A DNA stretch of 64,000 nt from Phycisphaerales bacterium (GTDB lineage: Bacteria > Planctomycetota > Phycisphaerae > Sedimentisphaerales > Anaerobacaceae), in assembly GCA_030602885.1 (NCBI GenBank), contig JAUVYV010000019.1:1-64000 (forward strand), written 5' to 3'. The notes beneath the pieces are model-generated. The model did not search any database. It worked only from the letters and a program-made list of their open reading frames with translations, and was not told where the DNA came from. Position numbers and translations under genes: made by a program. Positions 26,916 to 35,396 of the stretch are shown here, in pieces (the stretch's first letter is position 1; every line of letters begins with the position of its first letter).

Positions 26916-28080
26916 CTCTCCCCCCTGTATACGCCGCAACCGCATCTTCATCAGAATCAACCCCAGGGGTAAAAAGCGGCAACCATTTCCCCTTTTTATC
27001 TTTTTCGAAAAGCTCTTTATTGATCCATTTTTCTTCCATCTCCCGCCAGAATTCTTCAACAGTGATCTCCATATAATCACAACATTTCTTTATATGCTCT
27101 TCATCACAATATCCATCCCATTTCTTTACCAGTTGTATCGCTTCTTCCCTGGTCATTTCTCCACTTCGAATCTTCTTACTACAATATTCCGTCCATCTCG
27201 ATTCTCCAAATTTATAGTATTTAATCATTGGATTGAAAAGCTGAAAATCGCTATCAACCGAACCATAACGGCCATACTTTCCGAGGCGTTGCCACATGTG
27301 ATCTTCACGGCCACGTAAACCATGCCTGATTGAAAATTCAGCGTTATGATCGGGCGACCATTCTTTCACATAAAATTGAAGGTATATGGCGCGAATCCCA
27401 GCTTTTTCCATGTCTTCCTTATCAGGAAACTGATATAATAATAGATTTTTCAACTCTATGCCATCACCCACCCAGTCGGAAGCATTTCCTCCCCGCAAGG
27501 TGTTGCCCATAGCAATATTGAAAGCATTGTCATCTTTTCCGTATCCTTTTGTAGTTCCAAGGGTTAGGCCAGGGTTTTCCCCCTGGATAATCAAAGGGAT
27601 TCGATAGGCAAGAGCAGTTTGATATGTGATGGCAAACAGCGGATATTCCGATGGTTTTACGGGATTCCCATATTCGTAAAAGGAACGCCTGGTAAGAGCA
27701 CGCCAGATTTTAGGATTGGGGCGCCACGAAACCATATCAAATCCATGACTCGCCAGATTTTGTAAATTGCGCTTCCCGACCTCTGTAATCCCATCCGGGT
27801 AGCAGTTTGCCAGGAGGCAATTCAATCCTAACTCATCCCTGGCATAAAGTGCCTGAAATGTACTATCCTTCCCCCCGCTAACTCCGATAGCACAATCATA
27901 TCCACCATGATTATTCTCCCGTGCCCATTGAGCAATTGCATGAAGATCTTTCTTTCTTGCCTCCCAGTCAATTTCAGTTCGACTCTGCTTTGCAAAAACA
28001 CAGGCCGTACATATGCCGCTTTCATTAAATTCCATATTCGGTCGTGTATCGGGCATAAGACAAGTTTTACAATATTTCAT
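26902..28080 (-). CDS. N-acetyl sugar amidotransferase (WbpG/PseA-like)
   Basis: Adenine-nucleotide alpha-hydrolase of 392 aa. CxxC pairs at 4/7 and 24/27 look zinc-binding; VSGGKDS (67-73) is the PP-loop. Family members put an amidino group on nonulosonic or glucuronic-type acetamido sugars, using ammonia delivered by HisH/HisF homologues. Neither HisH nor HisF is in the window, which is unusual. The gene lies 5 bases after pseG and overlaps the zinc-ribbon methyltransferase. The exact sugar is unknown. Confidence 0.88.
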   Translation of the reverse strand: MKYCKTCLMPDTRPNMEFNESGICTACVFAKQSRTEIDWEARKKDLHAIAQWARENNHGGYDCAIGVSGGKDSTFQALYARDELGLNCLLANCYPDGITEVGKRNLQNLASHGFDMVSWRPNPKIWRALTRRSFYEYGNPVKPSEYPLFAITYQTALAYRIPLIIQGENPGLTLGTTKGYGKDDNAFNIAMGNTLRGGNASDWVGDGIELKNLLLYQFPDKEDMEKAGIRAIYLQFYVKEWSPDHNAEFSIRHGLRGREDHMWQRLGKYGRYGSVDSDFQLFNPMIKYYKFGESRWTEYCSKKIRSGEMTREEAIQLVKKWDGYCDEEHIKKCCDYMEITVEEFWREMEEKWINKELFEKDKKGKWLPLFTPGVDSDEDAVAAYTGGRDERV

Positions 28081-28085
28081 GACAC

Positions 28086-29162
28086 CTAACTTCCCTTTCT
28101 AATTTGGGTCATTGCGAGATTGAGTGAAATCATCCGGGCAACACGCTCCACACCCTGTCCGTCCACCTGCTGCCTGGCCCGATCGGCCATCTGCGAACGC
28201 TTGGGAGCGTCGTTCAGCAATTGCCTTAGCGCCTCAGCCAGCATTGTTTTGGTTACATGAGGGAACACATCCAGGCAAACTGCCATGCCCTCCTCCACAA
28301 AAGCCGATGCAGACTCAGCATGATCTTCCGTCAAGCACAGATAAATGGCGGGGACCCCCATAGCTGCGAGTTCGTAAGCTGTAACGCCAAAAGAAGCCAC
28401 AGCAAGATCGCTTTGTGCCATTATTTCCGCCATATTTTGGACGTTTTCTCGTACATCAAAACGGCGTTTGCAATTAGAAAGCAAGTTTCCAAATTCTTTT
28501 TTATGCTGAAATCCAGCGCCTAAAACTACAACAACTTCAAAATCTTCATCAAGCCTCTCCATGGCCTTCACTACTTTAAGTGTCATGCCATGTGGATCAC
28601 TACCACCCATGGTAACTAAAACCTTAGGAGTATGGAGCACGTAGCCTGAAGCTTGGGACTTGGGGCAAGAAGCGTGGGAAAATTCTTTGCGCAGGATTAC
28701 CCATTCCCAGCCGACGTAGGGTTCTCCGCTAAAGCCTGTCCAGTCTACGCGTTTTACCTGAGGAACCGGGAGACAAAAGACAAGATCAGCAGATAGACGT
28801 TTGTTTTCGGGATCATCAATTGTAACTATCAAAATACCCTCTTTTCTCAATTCATCGAGAGTCGTTCGTTGTAATCCGTCACGTACGTCGAGTATGAGCA
28901 CTTTCGCTTCCACATTTCTGGCACATTCATTGAGCCATTCTCTATAATCAAATGATAAATCACCTTTGGGTGGAGTAAGTACTTCATAGTCTTTTTCCTT
29001 TACCATCTTAATTCCAAGCGGGCCTGTACGCATAGCAAAAGTAATATGGCAATCGTGAACATCATGCAGTTCATCTGCAAGAGTAAGGCAACGGACCACG
29101 TGGCCGAGGCCGTTTTCGGGGGAACCATCACACCTAATCAGCACATTCACAAATCTCTCCAT
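28086..29162 (-). CDS. pseG: UDP-2,4-diacetamido-trideoxy-hexose hydrolase (PseG-like)
   Basis: GT-B-fold hydrolase of 358 aa that in the pseudaminic acid pathway removes UDP from the diacetamido sugar. The signature is RCDGSPENGLGHVVRCLTLA with the catalytic His21 in GLGH, followed by VLVTMGGSDPHG and later VASFGVTAYELAAMGVP. There is no GNAT domain fused at either end, so the acetylation step must come from elsewhere. It overlaps the cytidylyltransferase gene by 16 bases. Confidence 0.88.
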   Translation of the reverse strand: MERFVNVLIRCDGSPENGLGHVVRCLTLADELHDVHDCHITFAMRTGPLGIKMVKEKDYEVLTPPKGDLSFDYREWLNECARNVEAKVLILDVRDGLQRTTLDELRKEGILIVTIDDPENKRLSADLVFCLPVPQVKRVDWTGFSGEPYVGWEWVILRKEFSHASCPKSQASGYVLHTPKVLVTMGGSDPHGMTLKVVKAMERLDEDFEVVVVLGAGFQHKKEFGNLLSNCKRRFDVRENVQNMAEIMAQSDLAVASFGVTAYELAAMGVPAIYLCLTEDHAESASAFVEEGMAVCLDVFPHVTKTMLAEALRQLLNDAPKRSQMADRARQQVDGQGVERVARMISLNLAMTQIRKGS

Positions 29163-29953
29163 TTATAAACACCCACTTTAGATATTCTCGCCCATAGACT
29201 TCTTTTTTCTTCCAATTCAATATTCAATCTCTTGTGAGATACATCTTTATTAACATTGGCAATATTCGGATGGCTATCCAGCCATATCAATGCATCTAAT
29301 AAATCAATTGGTTCTGAACTATATAAATTATCATAAAGAGTTTTAATTAATCTATAATCATTTTCTTCATCAACTGTTAACCTGTATTTGTTAAGACATA
29401 AGTCTTCGGGTATATCTATTTCCACTATTCTAAACTCATTTGGGTTTTCTGTAAGATATTTAGACCCTACATGCTCAAAATCTTCGGCATCTATTGATTT
29501 TTCATTAATATAGGATAAAGACCGGAATGAATGTACTCCTTGCCCCTCAAGGATAGAACACGAACGTTTCGACCATATCACATCACCATCAAACTTATAT
29601 AGTGCCATGATCTGCTGATCAATAAAAGCTGGACAAATCAATGGACAATCTCCGGTAACCCGCACAAAATAAGGATATGAACCTTTTTCTAATATTTCCC
29701 AAAACCGACTTAAAACATTGTTTAGACTGCCCCTGTAGTAATTCATGTTGTTATTTATGCAAAACTCGACCAAAGGATCATCAGAACTATCGGTGGAGGT
29801 CGCAACAACTATCTTATCAACAAACCTGCAATGTTCAGCACGATTATAAATATGCCATATTACTGGTTTGCCGGCTAAAGGTTTTAGAACCTTTCCATAT
29901 AATCTTGTTGAAGACATTCTTGCTTGTATGATTGCTATTGCAGGCTTTTTCAA
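29147..29953 (-). CDS. Cytidylyltransferase of the SpsF/PseF type
   Basis: Nucleotidyltransferase of 268 aa expected to activate the nonulosonic acid with CMP. The N-terminal AIIQARMSSTRLYGKVLKPL is the CTP-binding signature, and VRVTGDCPLI the metal-binding DCP segment. The C-terminal region keeps LTVDEENDYRLIK as in SpsF-like proteins. The start is TTG, overlapping the stop of the upstream synthase gene as TTGA, so translation is coupled. Confidence 0.85.
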   Translation of the reverse strand: MKKPAIAIIQARMSSTRLYGKVLKPLAGKPVIWHIYNRAEHCRFVDKIVVATSTDSSDDPLVEFCINNNMNYYRGSLNNVLSRFWEILEKGSYPYFVRVTGDCPLICPAFIDQQIMALYKFDGDVIWSKRSCSILEGQGVHSFRSLSYINEKSIDAEDFEHVGSKYLTENPNEFRIVEIDIPEDLCLNKYRLTVDEENDYRLIKTLYDNLYSSEPIDLLDALIWLDSHPNIANVNKDVSHKRLNIELEEKRSLWARISKVGVYKWRDL

Positions 29954-30822
29954 AGTTTACTTCTTGCAATCTTAAAGGGTCTTAAGCCGTTTTCCGGATC
30001 AGCGCGCCAATCCCTTTCAGCCAGTTCAGACTTTGTTGGTTCCTTAATACCATTTCCGTTGGCAGAAAAACCCATGTCTACATTTTTTATCACCCGTTCA
30101 ATCTCATTAGGCAACCAGCAATGTCCCATTTTGAATTCTTCTCCTCTTCCATCCAGATCCAGATGAAATTCAATTACCCCTGCACCCCATCTGTGCACTG
30201 CACGCGAGATTATAGCGTCTGAAACAGAATGGTCCGACCACCCAAAGTGGATTTGAACTTCAGGATTAGCAATACTGATTTTAGAACGCATGGTTCCGAT
30301 TGCAGATAAGTTACACTCGTCAGGATGTGCAGGGTAGGCAGAGACACAATGTAGAACTGTAATGTCCTTACATCCATTAGTTGCTAATACGCCGACGCTA
30401 CGTTGAACTTCCTCTAAATTTGCCATCCCGGTAGATAATACTGCCGGCTTTCCAGTTTTGGCACAAGCCTTTACCAAATCGTGCCATAGTAATTCATAAG
30501 AGGCAATTTTATAGAAATCAACATAAGGCTTCAATTCGTCCACTGCTTCGAGATAAAATGGCGTACAGGAAAACTGTAAACCTGTTTCATGACATCTTTT
30601 GCAAAGTTTCGGAAGAAACTCAAGAGGAAGTTCCCATTTCTCCCTTCTTCTAAGCTCTTTATTCTTATTTAATGCTTCAGGAGCAAATAACTCGTTAATA
30701 TTAAACAACTGAAACTTTACTGCATCACAGCCTATAGTTTTGGCTGTTTCTATAAACTTTAGACACCGGTCAATATCCCTGTTGTGATTGCTGGAAACTT
30801 CGGCTACGAATTTTACATTCAT
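29950..30822 (-). CDS. N-acetylneuraminate/pseudaminate synthase family protein lacking the SAF domain
   Basis: Protein of 290 aa with the TIM-barrel part of NeuB/PseI: AEVSSNHN (7-14), KFQLF (36-40), KIASYELLWHDLVKACAKTG, LSTGMANLEE, LHCVSAYP and GWSDHS. It should condense phosphoenolpyruvate with a hexose derivative to make a nine-carbon sugar acid. Typical family members have about 340 or more residues with a C-terminal antifreeze-like (SAF) domain; this one ends after DWRADPENGLRPFK without it. Such short forms are known in SpsE-like groups, so it may be functional. Confidence 0.85.
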   Translation of the reverse strand: MNVKFVAEVSSNHNRDIDRCLKFIETAKTIGCDAVKFQLFNINELFAPEALNKNKELRRREKWELPLEFLPKLCKRCHETGLQFSCTPFYLEAVDELKPYVDFYKIASYELLWHDLVKACAKTGKPAVLSTGMANLEEVQRSVGVLATNGCKDITVLHCVSAYPAHPDECNLSAIGTMRSKISIANPEVQIHFGWSDHSVSDAIISRAVHRWGAGVIEFHLDLDGRGEEFKMGHCWLPNEIERVIKNVDMGFSANGNGIKEPTKSELAERDWRADPENGLRPFKIARSKL

Positions 30823-31097
30823 CTATTATCCTTTTTTTCTTCTTATAGAAATTCTCTGATAAGCGTAAAGGCCTCGGCCCAGAAAAAACCCGCCTCTGAA
30901 CCGCACACCTTAGCTAATGCCCTCAAAACCTTCTGTCGGGCAGAGAAGCCGAATCTTCTCCCCACCCACAGTCTCAGCGCTCGGACTTCATCCCGATTAC
31001 ATCGGAATTCCATTGCCTGCGCTCCGAGCCTGCTCCCCTTTTTTGGGCAAAGCAGGAAGAAAACAAAATTCTTTCTTTCTCGCTCTCTTTTTCTTTT

Positions 31098-31129
31098 GGG
31101 CAAATTTTGCTCCCACCCAAAATTTGCCC
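31098..31129. repeat. Perfect 12-bp inverted repeat
   Basis: GGGCAAATTTTG (31098-31109) is followed after 8 bases by CAAAATTTGCCC (31118-31129). No run of T follows on either strand within the usual distance, so a rho-independent terminator is not clear. It could be an RNA structure or protein-binding site. Confidence 0.6.
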
Positions 31130-31268
31130 ATTAATTTGAACTTGATACCAACTGTCCCTGTTTAAAATTTTATTGCAAATCATTTTTGATTTAGTAACTC
31201 AAACTAACCGTTTTTAGGATAAGCACAGATATAAGTATTGTATTGATAAGAACATAGTGTAATTTGTC

Positions 31269-31310
31269 ATTCCCGCGAAGCTTGTCCCCGCGCACGCGGG
31301 GAGCAGGAAT
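31269..31310. repeat. Palindromic GC-rich repeat of the ATTCCC...GGAAT type
   Basis: The outer arms ATTCC (31269) and GGAAT (31306-31310) enclose CCCCGCG CA CGCGGGG (31286-31301). A related hairpin ATCCCCGC/GCGGGGAT occurs at 35757-35781 in this window. Such GTCATTCCCGCG elements are dispersed intergenic repeats in many bacteria. Confidence 0.6.
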
Positions 31311-31434
31311 CCAGAATCTGAACGAACAGTGTTAATCTGCGCTAATCAGTCCCCATGGGATGGCATGGCCATGTCTAAAAAATGAAGCCTGTGCCCGCGA
31401 AAGCGGGTATCGGTCAGTTTGAGTTAGTAAATAA

Positions 31435-31522
31435 CTACGGTTTTACACCCGTAGCATTGCCGCTTCGGGCTTCGCCCGTCCGACTTTGTCGGATAACTTC
31501 ATCTATGGGTTATCACCCATAG
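31435..31522. repeat. Pair of related short hairpins overlapping the pseC-like 3' end
   Basis: CTACGG/CCGTAG at 31435-31454 and CTATGGGT/ACCCATAG at 31503-31522 are two forms of the same GCAAT-hairpin unit, read on the minus strand as GCAAT followed by CTATGGGT or CTACGGGT. Between them are two smaller palindromes (CGGGC/GCCCG and TCCGAC/GTCGGA). The second unit provides the stop and the last codons of the aminotransferase gene. Confidence 0.6.
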
Positions 31523-32690
31523 TATTGCGGCGGAATAGTAATTTTAAAAATTGTGTGTTTTTCACCAATGCTTTCTTGACGGTTTGAATGACGGTATCTA
31601 CATCTTCATCTATCATTGCAGGAAACATCGGCAGGGATAAAATCTGCTTGTACGCAGCCTCAGCAACAGGACACAATCCTTCTTTAGTACCGAAACACCT
31701 GCGATAAAATGGGTGCAGATGTACAGGGATATAATGTACATTTACACCAATGCCTGCATTTCTCAGGAAACTAAAGACTTCATTTCTGTCGGCGTCCAGA
31801 ATCTTGACGACGTATAAATGATAAGCATGAGAACTACAGGGCATAACGTCCAGAGGTTTAATTGCAGAAAGACTCCTAAAAGACGCACCATAGTGCAAAG
31901 CAATTTCCTGCCGTCGCTTTATCCATGCAGGCAGCTTCTTTAACTGGCTTTTTCCCAAAGCACATTGAATGTCTGTAATCCTATAATTATAGCCGATGTC
32001 TTCTATTTCATAAAACCACTGTCCTTTTTCAGCACGTTGCCGCTGGTCCAGAGTGACGCCATGATTACGAAACATTCTCATTCGTTCATAATACTCCGGA
32101 TTATCGGTTACGATCATTCCGCCTTCTCCTGTCGTAATGTGCTTTACAGGATGAAAGCTGAAAGCAGTAACATCCGCTAATGTGCCGACTTTTTGCCCCT
32201 TGTACATACCGCCTATTGAATGACATGCATCTGCTACCAACACAAGGTTATTCTTGTCGGCAATTTCTCGTAAAACATCGTATTGACAGGCCTGGCCGGT
32301 ATAATCTACAGCAACTATAGCCTTGGTTTTTGGGGTGATTTTGGACTCAATCAAATTCGGGTCAATGAGCAATTTGTCGGCATCAACATCACAAAATACC
32401 GGCAAGCCACCCCGGAACACAATGGCGGTAGCGGTGGAGGCGAATGTCATAGCTGGAACGATAACCTCGTCACCTGGAGCAATGCTGACTGCATACATAG
32501 CGGCATGCAGGGCCGCCGTTCCACTTGATACAGCCACTCCATATTCTGCACCTACAAATTCAGTCACCGCTTCTTCGAACTCATCTACAGCGGGACCGGT
32601 AGTAATCCAATCAGATCTTAGCACTTCAACAACGGCCTTTATGTCGTCTTCATCTATACATTGGCGGCCATAAGGTATGAATTTAGTCAA
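31503..32690 (-). CDS. DegT/DnrJ aminotransferase (PseC-like)
   Basis: PLP-dependent aminotransferase of 395 aa that aminates the 4-keto product of the PseB-type dehydratase. Motifs are DWITTGPAVDEFE, SSGTAALHAA, the AFSFHPVKHITTGEGG loop with PLP-binding Lys183, and DIGYNYRITDIQCALG. The start is TTG (32690), overlapping the stop of the pseB remnant. The last residues RRNTMGDNP are encoded by a hairpin repeat unit, not by native sequence, which suggests the original 3' end was replaced. Without it the protein still has a normal length. Confidence 0.9.
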   Translation of the reverse strand: MTKFIPYGRQCIDEDDIKAVVEVLRSDWITTGPAVDEFEEAVTEFVGAEYGVAVSSGTAALHAAMYAVSIAPGDEVIVPAMTFASTATAIVFRGGLPVFCDVDADKLLIDPNLIESKITPKTKAIVAVDYTGQACQYDVLREIADKNNLVLVADACHSIGGMYKGQKVGTLADVTAFSFHPVKHITTGEGGMIVTDNPEYYERMRMFRNHGVTLDQRQRAEKGQWFYEIEDIGYNYRITDIQCALGKSQLKKLPAWIKRRQEIALHYGASFRSLSAIKPLDVMPCSSHAYHLYVVKILDADRNEVFSFLRNAGIGVNVHYIPVHLHPFYRRCFGTKEGLCPVAEAAYKQILSLPMFPAMIDEDVDTVIQTVKKALVKNTQFLKLLFRRNTMGDNP

Positions 32691-32984
32691 TTTGTAGACC
32701 CTTTACAATCTTTGTAAGCTCCTCCCGACTCAACCATGCATCATTGACATCGCTTCAAAAAACGAAGTCCTTTTATAAAGAGGGGTAATTCTCATATTTT
32801 ACAAGCTCCAGCATAGCCAAGAGATCGAGGAAGTATTACATATATTCCATCAAACACTTTAACCTTTTGGGCTCCGTCGTAAAAAATAAAAGTTTCATTC
32901 ACTTTCTCACCTAGCCTTATTCCTAATATATTTGAACGTACAGCCCAACCCAATATCTACGAGTACAGGATTGATCCCCAAGAG
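32683..32984 (-). pseudogene. C-terminal part of a second pseB-like gene
   Basis: Minus-strand translation gives, across frame breaks, NILGIRLGEKVNETFIF, then VKVFDGIYVILPR, then DVNDAWLSREELTKIVKG. This aligns with the end of the intact PseB (RTIGIRPGEKVHETLIS, KRFDGIYVILPQF, DTNDDWVTAEDLKRMI). There are stops and small shifts, for example near KYENYPSL and KDFVF, so it is decayed. It is joined to the N-terminal stub of a pseC copy. It ends at TAA 32685-32683, inside the start of the intact aminotransferase gene. Confidence 0.75.
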
Positions 32985-33176
32985 TCAAGCCACATGCAGC
33001 GATGCAGTTCCTGAGGCAAAGACAACCGCAAATTTGATGCCACAATACTCTGCAAGCAAATCCTCAAATTCTTTTACCTTTGGACCCTGAGTGATCCAGT
33101 CAGATTCTAAGGATTCGGTTACCTGCCTGATATCATCTGAGTTTATGGACTGATGGCTGTAAGGAATGTTTTTCAT
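32985..33176 (-). pseudogene. N-terminal part of a second pseC-like aminotransferase gene
   Basis: An ATG at 33176 starts MKNIPYSHQSINSDDIRQV, continuing DWITQGPKVKEFE and VVFASGTASLHVA, then stops after 63 residues. It matches the beginning of DegT-type aminotransferases (compare SSGTAALHAA of the intact gene). It directly follows the intact pseB in the usual pseB-pseC order and overlaps its 3' end by 44 bases. The rest of the enzyme is absent. Confidence 0.8.
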
Positions 33177-34200
33177 ATTTAATCGGCTTGCCAATGTTTT
33201 TGATGTTAACCGGCCCAGTTTCTTTCTGGCTAATCATTCGCTTCAAATCTTCTGCAGTGACCCAGTCATCATTGGTGTCACTTCTGTAGACAAAATCCTT
33301 GGCTACGTACGGATATTTTTCGTATCTTTTGTGCGACTTCTCATCAAAGAATTGAGGCAAAATCACGTAAATTCCATCGAATCTTTTGGTTGCTCTCGCT
33401 TCGTCCTCGGAGATTAAAGTCTCATGAACTTTCTCGCCAGGCCTGATCCCGATTGTTCTAAATCTGAAATTCGGGTCTATTGCATTTGCCAAGTCGGTTA
33501 TTTTCATCGAAGGAATTTTTGGAACAAAAACCTCTGCCCCTTCAGCCACTTTCAACGCTTTCATAACCAATTCTACTCCTTGCTCCAAAGTAATCCAAAA
33601 TCGTGTCATTCTAACATCGGTGATGGGTATCTCTTTTACACCTTGTTCCTTAAGACTTAAAAATAAAGGTATAACGCTGCCTCGAGAGCCCACAACGTTG
33701 CCATACCTTACGACCGCGAACTTAACCCTTCCACCTGCATAAGCGTTAGCGGCAACAAATATTTTCTCAGCGACCAATTTTGTCGCTCCATAGAGGTTTA
33801 TGGGATTTACCGCCTTATCGGTAGATAGGGCAATAACTTTTTTGACTCCTGCATCAATTGCGGCGTCTACTATGTTATCTGCGCCGATTACGTTCGTCTT
33901 GACCGCCTCAGTAGGGTTATACTCTAAGGCAGGGACTTGCTTTAGAGCCGCCGCGTGAACTACATAATCGACACCTTCAAATGCTCTAAAGAGTCTATTT
34001 TTGTCTCTGATATCCCCCAGAAAGTATCGAATAGGGTATTTAGTACTAGGGAAAGTTTTAGCCATCTGGTACTGCTTGAATTCATCTCGGCTTAATATTA
34101 TCAATTTCTTAATTTCATAATTCTTAAGTGCTATTTCTGTAAATTTCTTACCAAAGGAGCCTGTCCCACCTGTGATCAAAACTACTCTGTTATTAAGCAT
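33133..34200 (-). CDS. pseB: UDP-N-acetylglucosamine 4,6-dehydratase (inverting), PseB
   Basis: Extended SDR of up to 355 aa, the first enzyme of pseudaminic acid biosynthesis. TGGTGSFGKKF (10-20) binds NADP, the catalytic TDK is at 127-129 in LSTDKAVNPINLYGATK, and Tyr137/Lys141 complete YxxxK. VPKIPSMKITDLA and the late FDGIYVILP are typical of PseB. The start has AAAGGGGTG upstream. The last 15 or so residues overlap the truncated pseC and may not be native. It is the first gene of the 31-kb minus-strand run. Confidence 0.93.
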   Translation of the reverse strand: MLNNRVVLITGGTGSFGKKFTEIALKNYEIKKLIILSRDEFKQYQMAKTFPSTKYPIRYFLGDIRDKNRLFRAFEGVDYVVHAAALKQVPALEYNPTEAVKTNVIGADNIVDAAIDAGVKKVIALSTDKAVNPINLYGATKLVAEKIFVAANAYAGGRVKFAVVRYGNVVGSRGSVIPLFLSLKEQGVKEIPITDVRMTRFWITLEQGVELVMKALKVAEGAEVFVPKIPSMKITDLANAIDPNFRFRTIGIRPGEKVHETLISEDEARATKRFDGIYVILPQFFDEKSHKRYEKYPYVAKDFVYRSDTNDDWVTAEDLKRMISQKETGPVNIKNIGKPIKYEKHSLQPSVHKLR

Positions 34201-34256
34201 AAATCACCCCTTTCAGTTTTCAATAGCATGACTCTGCTTTTCTGCACCAACTGTAC

Positions 34257-34277
34257 AAAAAAAACGCCGAAGGCGTA
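34257..34277 (-). terminator. Probable rho-independent terminator
   Basis: On the minus strand ACGCC TTC GGCGT (34276-34264) is followed by an uninterrupted run of T (34264-34257). It lies just downstream of the dead FN3 gene and upstream of pseB, so it would insulate the glycan operon. The stem is short but the T tract is perfect. Confidence 0.55.
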
Positions 34278-34314
34278 AAGTTCTTCCTCTGCGTCTTTCG
34301 ACGTTCGCTTAGCT

Positions 34315-34927
34315 TTACAGCACTACCATTGCAGTGTTGGACGGCTCACCGTCGCCGGCCTTATTTACGGTGATGATGCGGTATTCCAGTTCTTTGCCGC
34401 GGGGCTGCTCGACTAATGTGGCTTCGCTGATAACCGCGGTGGCGACTTCTTCCCACGGTCCTGCAGGACGCTCGCGCCGCATAACCTTGTAAGCTGCGGC
34501 AGCGCCGCCTTTGATTGGAGACTTCCAGTCCAAAAATACCCAGCCCTCTCACCCCTGCTTAGGGGCCTCTAAGAGCCGTGCTTGGCCGGGAGGGGCCAGT
34601 GGCGTGCGTTCTTTGCGTCCGGCCCAGCCGATGAGCTTCAATTTATCATCGTCGAAATCGACCGTGTTCTCGGCGTAGCGGATGTCGCTCTTCATTGCAT
34701 TCGCCAAATCATCCAGGGCCTCGTCCTTACTGGTAGTAGCCTCTTCCGCTGCTGCCTAGGCTGCGATAGCGGCATTTTTGGGCGGCGGTATAAGCACTGA
34801 TAAGGGCTGTCAAATCTGCCGGTGCTACCGGCGGGGCTGGATAAACCGCCGCATTGTCCGCAAGTCCTGATTCCATTGCCTGTGCCAATACTACAATATC
34901 TGCTTCTGCGATTGGAAATCGTGCCAT
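34315..34927 (-). pseudogene. Fibronectin type III domain protein, inactivated
   Basis: The frame opens MARFPIAEADIVVLAQAMES, continues through an Ala-rich helical part and ends with an FN3-like domain (AAAYKVMRRERPAGPWEEV, EYRIITVNKAGDGEPSNT). The whole looks like a conserved protein of about 200 aa. It is broken: a one-base shift at about 34770, an in-frame TAG just after it, and a TGA near 34550 before the DWKSPIKGG segment. The remaining frame is intact from there to the stop at 34315. All three lesions are needed to restore the reading. Confidence 0.75.
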
Positions 34928-35000
34928 ACTTTCTTAACCACAAATTACACAAAGATGGTATAGTGCAAGACTATTTCATTTTGCTGGAGGCTTTTAGTGA

Positions 35001-35396
35001 TTATTCAAGTTTATTTCGTTCTGCACTGATGGACTCAAAGAGCTTCCACATCGCTGGCAAGAAGCCGGCAAGAGAATCATAAATAGTCAGTGCATCCGAA
35101 GCGCTATAGGTATGCGACATGCGATTCCTTGCAGAAAGCATCTCAAGCCATACCAATTCATTATCAATCCAACCGTTAGCAAAAGCCTGCTTCAAACAAC
35201 CTTTCGGAGAATTGCAATTTTCCAATCCAAGCTCGCTGCCAAAAACTTTAATACTTTTCCATGCCAATTCAAAACAGAACTCGAAATATTGTATGCAGCC
35301 TGCCCGCACAAGGTCACTGTCTGCGGGGGTTGACAAGGCAGCTTCAAAATTCTTTAACGCTTTCTCAAAGTCATCGAAAATGATTTTGCTATTCAT
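35001..35396 (-). CDS. HEPN-domain protein of the HepT/HI0074 type
   Basis: Helical protein of 131 aa with LVRAGCIQYFEFCFELAWKS and the RX4H motif in ARNRMSHTY, the likely RNase active site of HEPN toxins in this family. It overlaps the upstream MNT nucleotidyltransferase gene by 8 bases. The pair forms a HEPN/MNT two-component toxin-antitoxin or abortive-infection module (established family knowledge; not shown here). Confidence 0.85.
   Translation of the reverse strand: MNSKIIFDDFEKALKNFEAALSTPADSDLVRAGCIQYFEFCFELAWKSIKVFGSELGLENCNSPKGCLKQAFANGWIDNELVWLEMLSARNRMSHTYSASDALTIYDSLAGFLPAMWKLFESISAERNKLE

Larger units (their letters stand above)
30823..31502. other. Long non-coding gap with hairpins
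   Basis: About 680 bases without a convincing gene. A 86-codon minus-strand frame (30843-31103) has unusual Arg/Lys/Phe-rich composition, no recognised motif and no good start, so I do not call it. The region holds a perfect hairpin at 31098-31129 and palindromic repeats at 31269-31310 and 31435-31522, and separates the synthase gene from the aminotransferase gene. It is the largest gap inside the glycan cluster and may mark a former gene. Confidence 0.6.

Noticed and set aside
30843-31103. 86-codon minus-strand frame in the gap
   Set aside because: Odd Arg/Lys-rich composition without motif or good start; listed as part of the non-coding gap.
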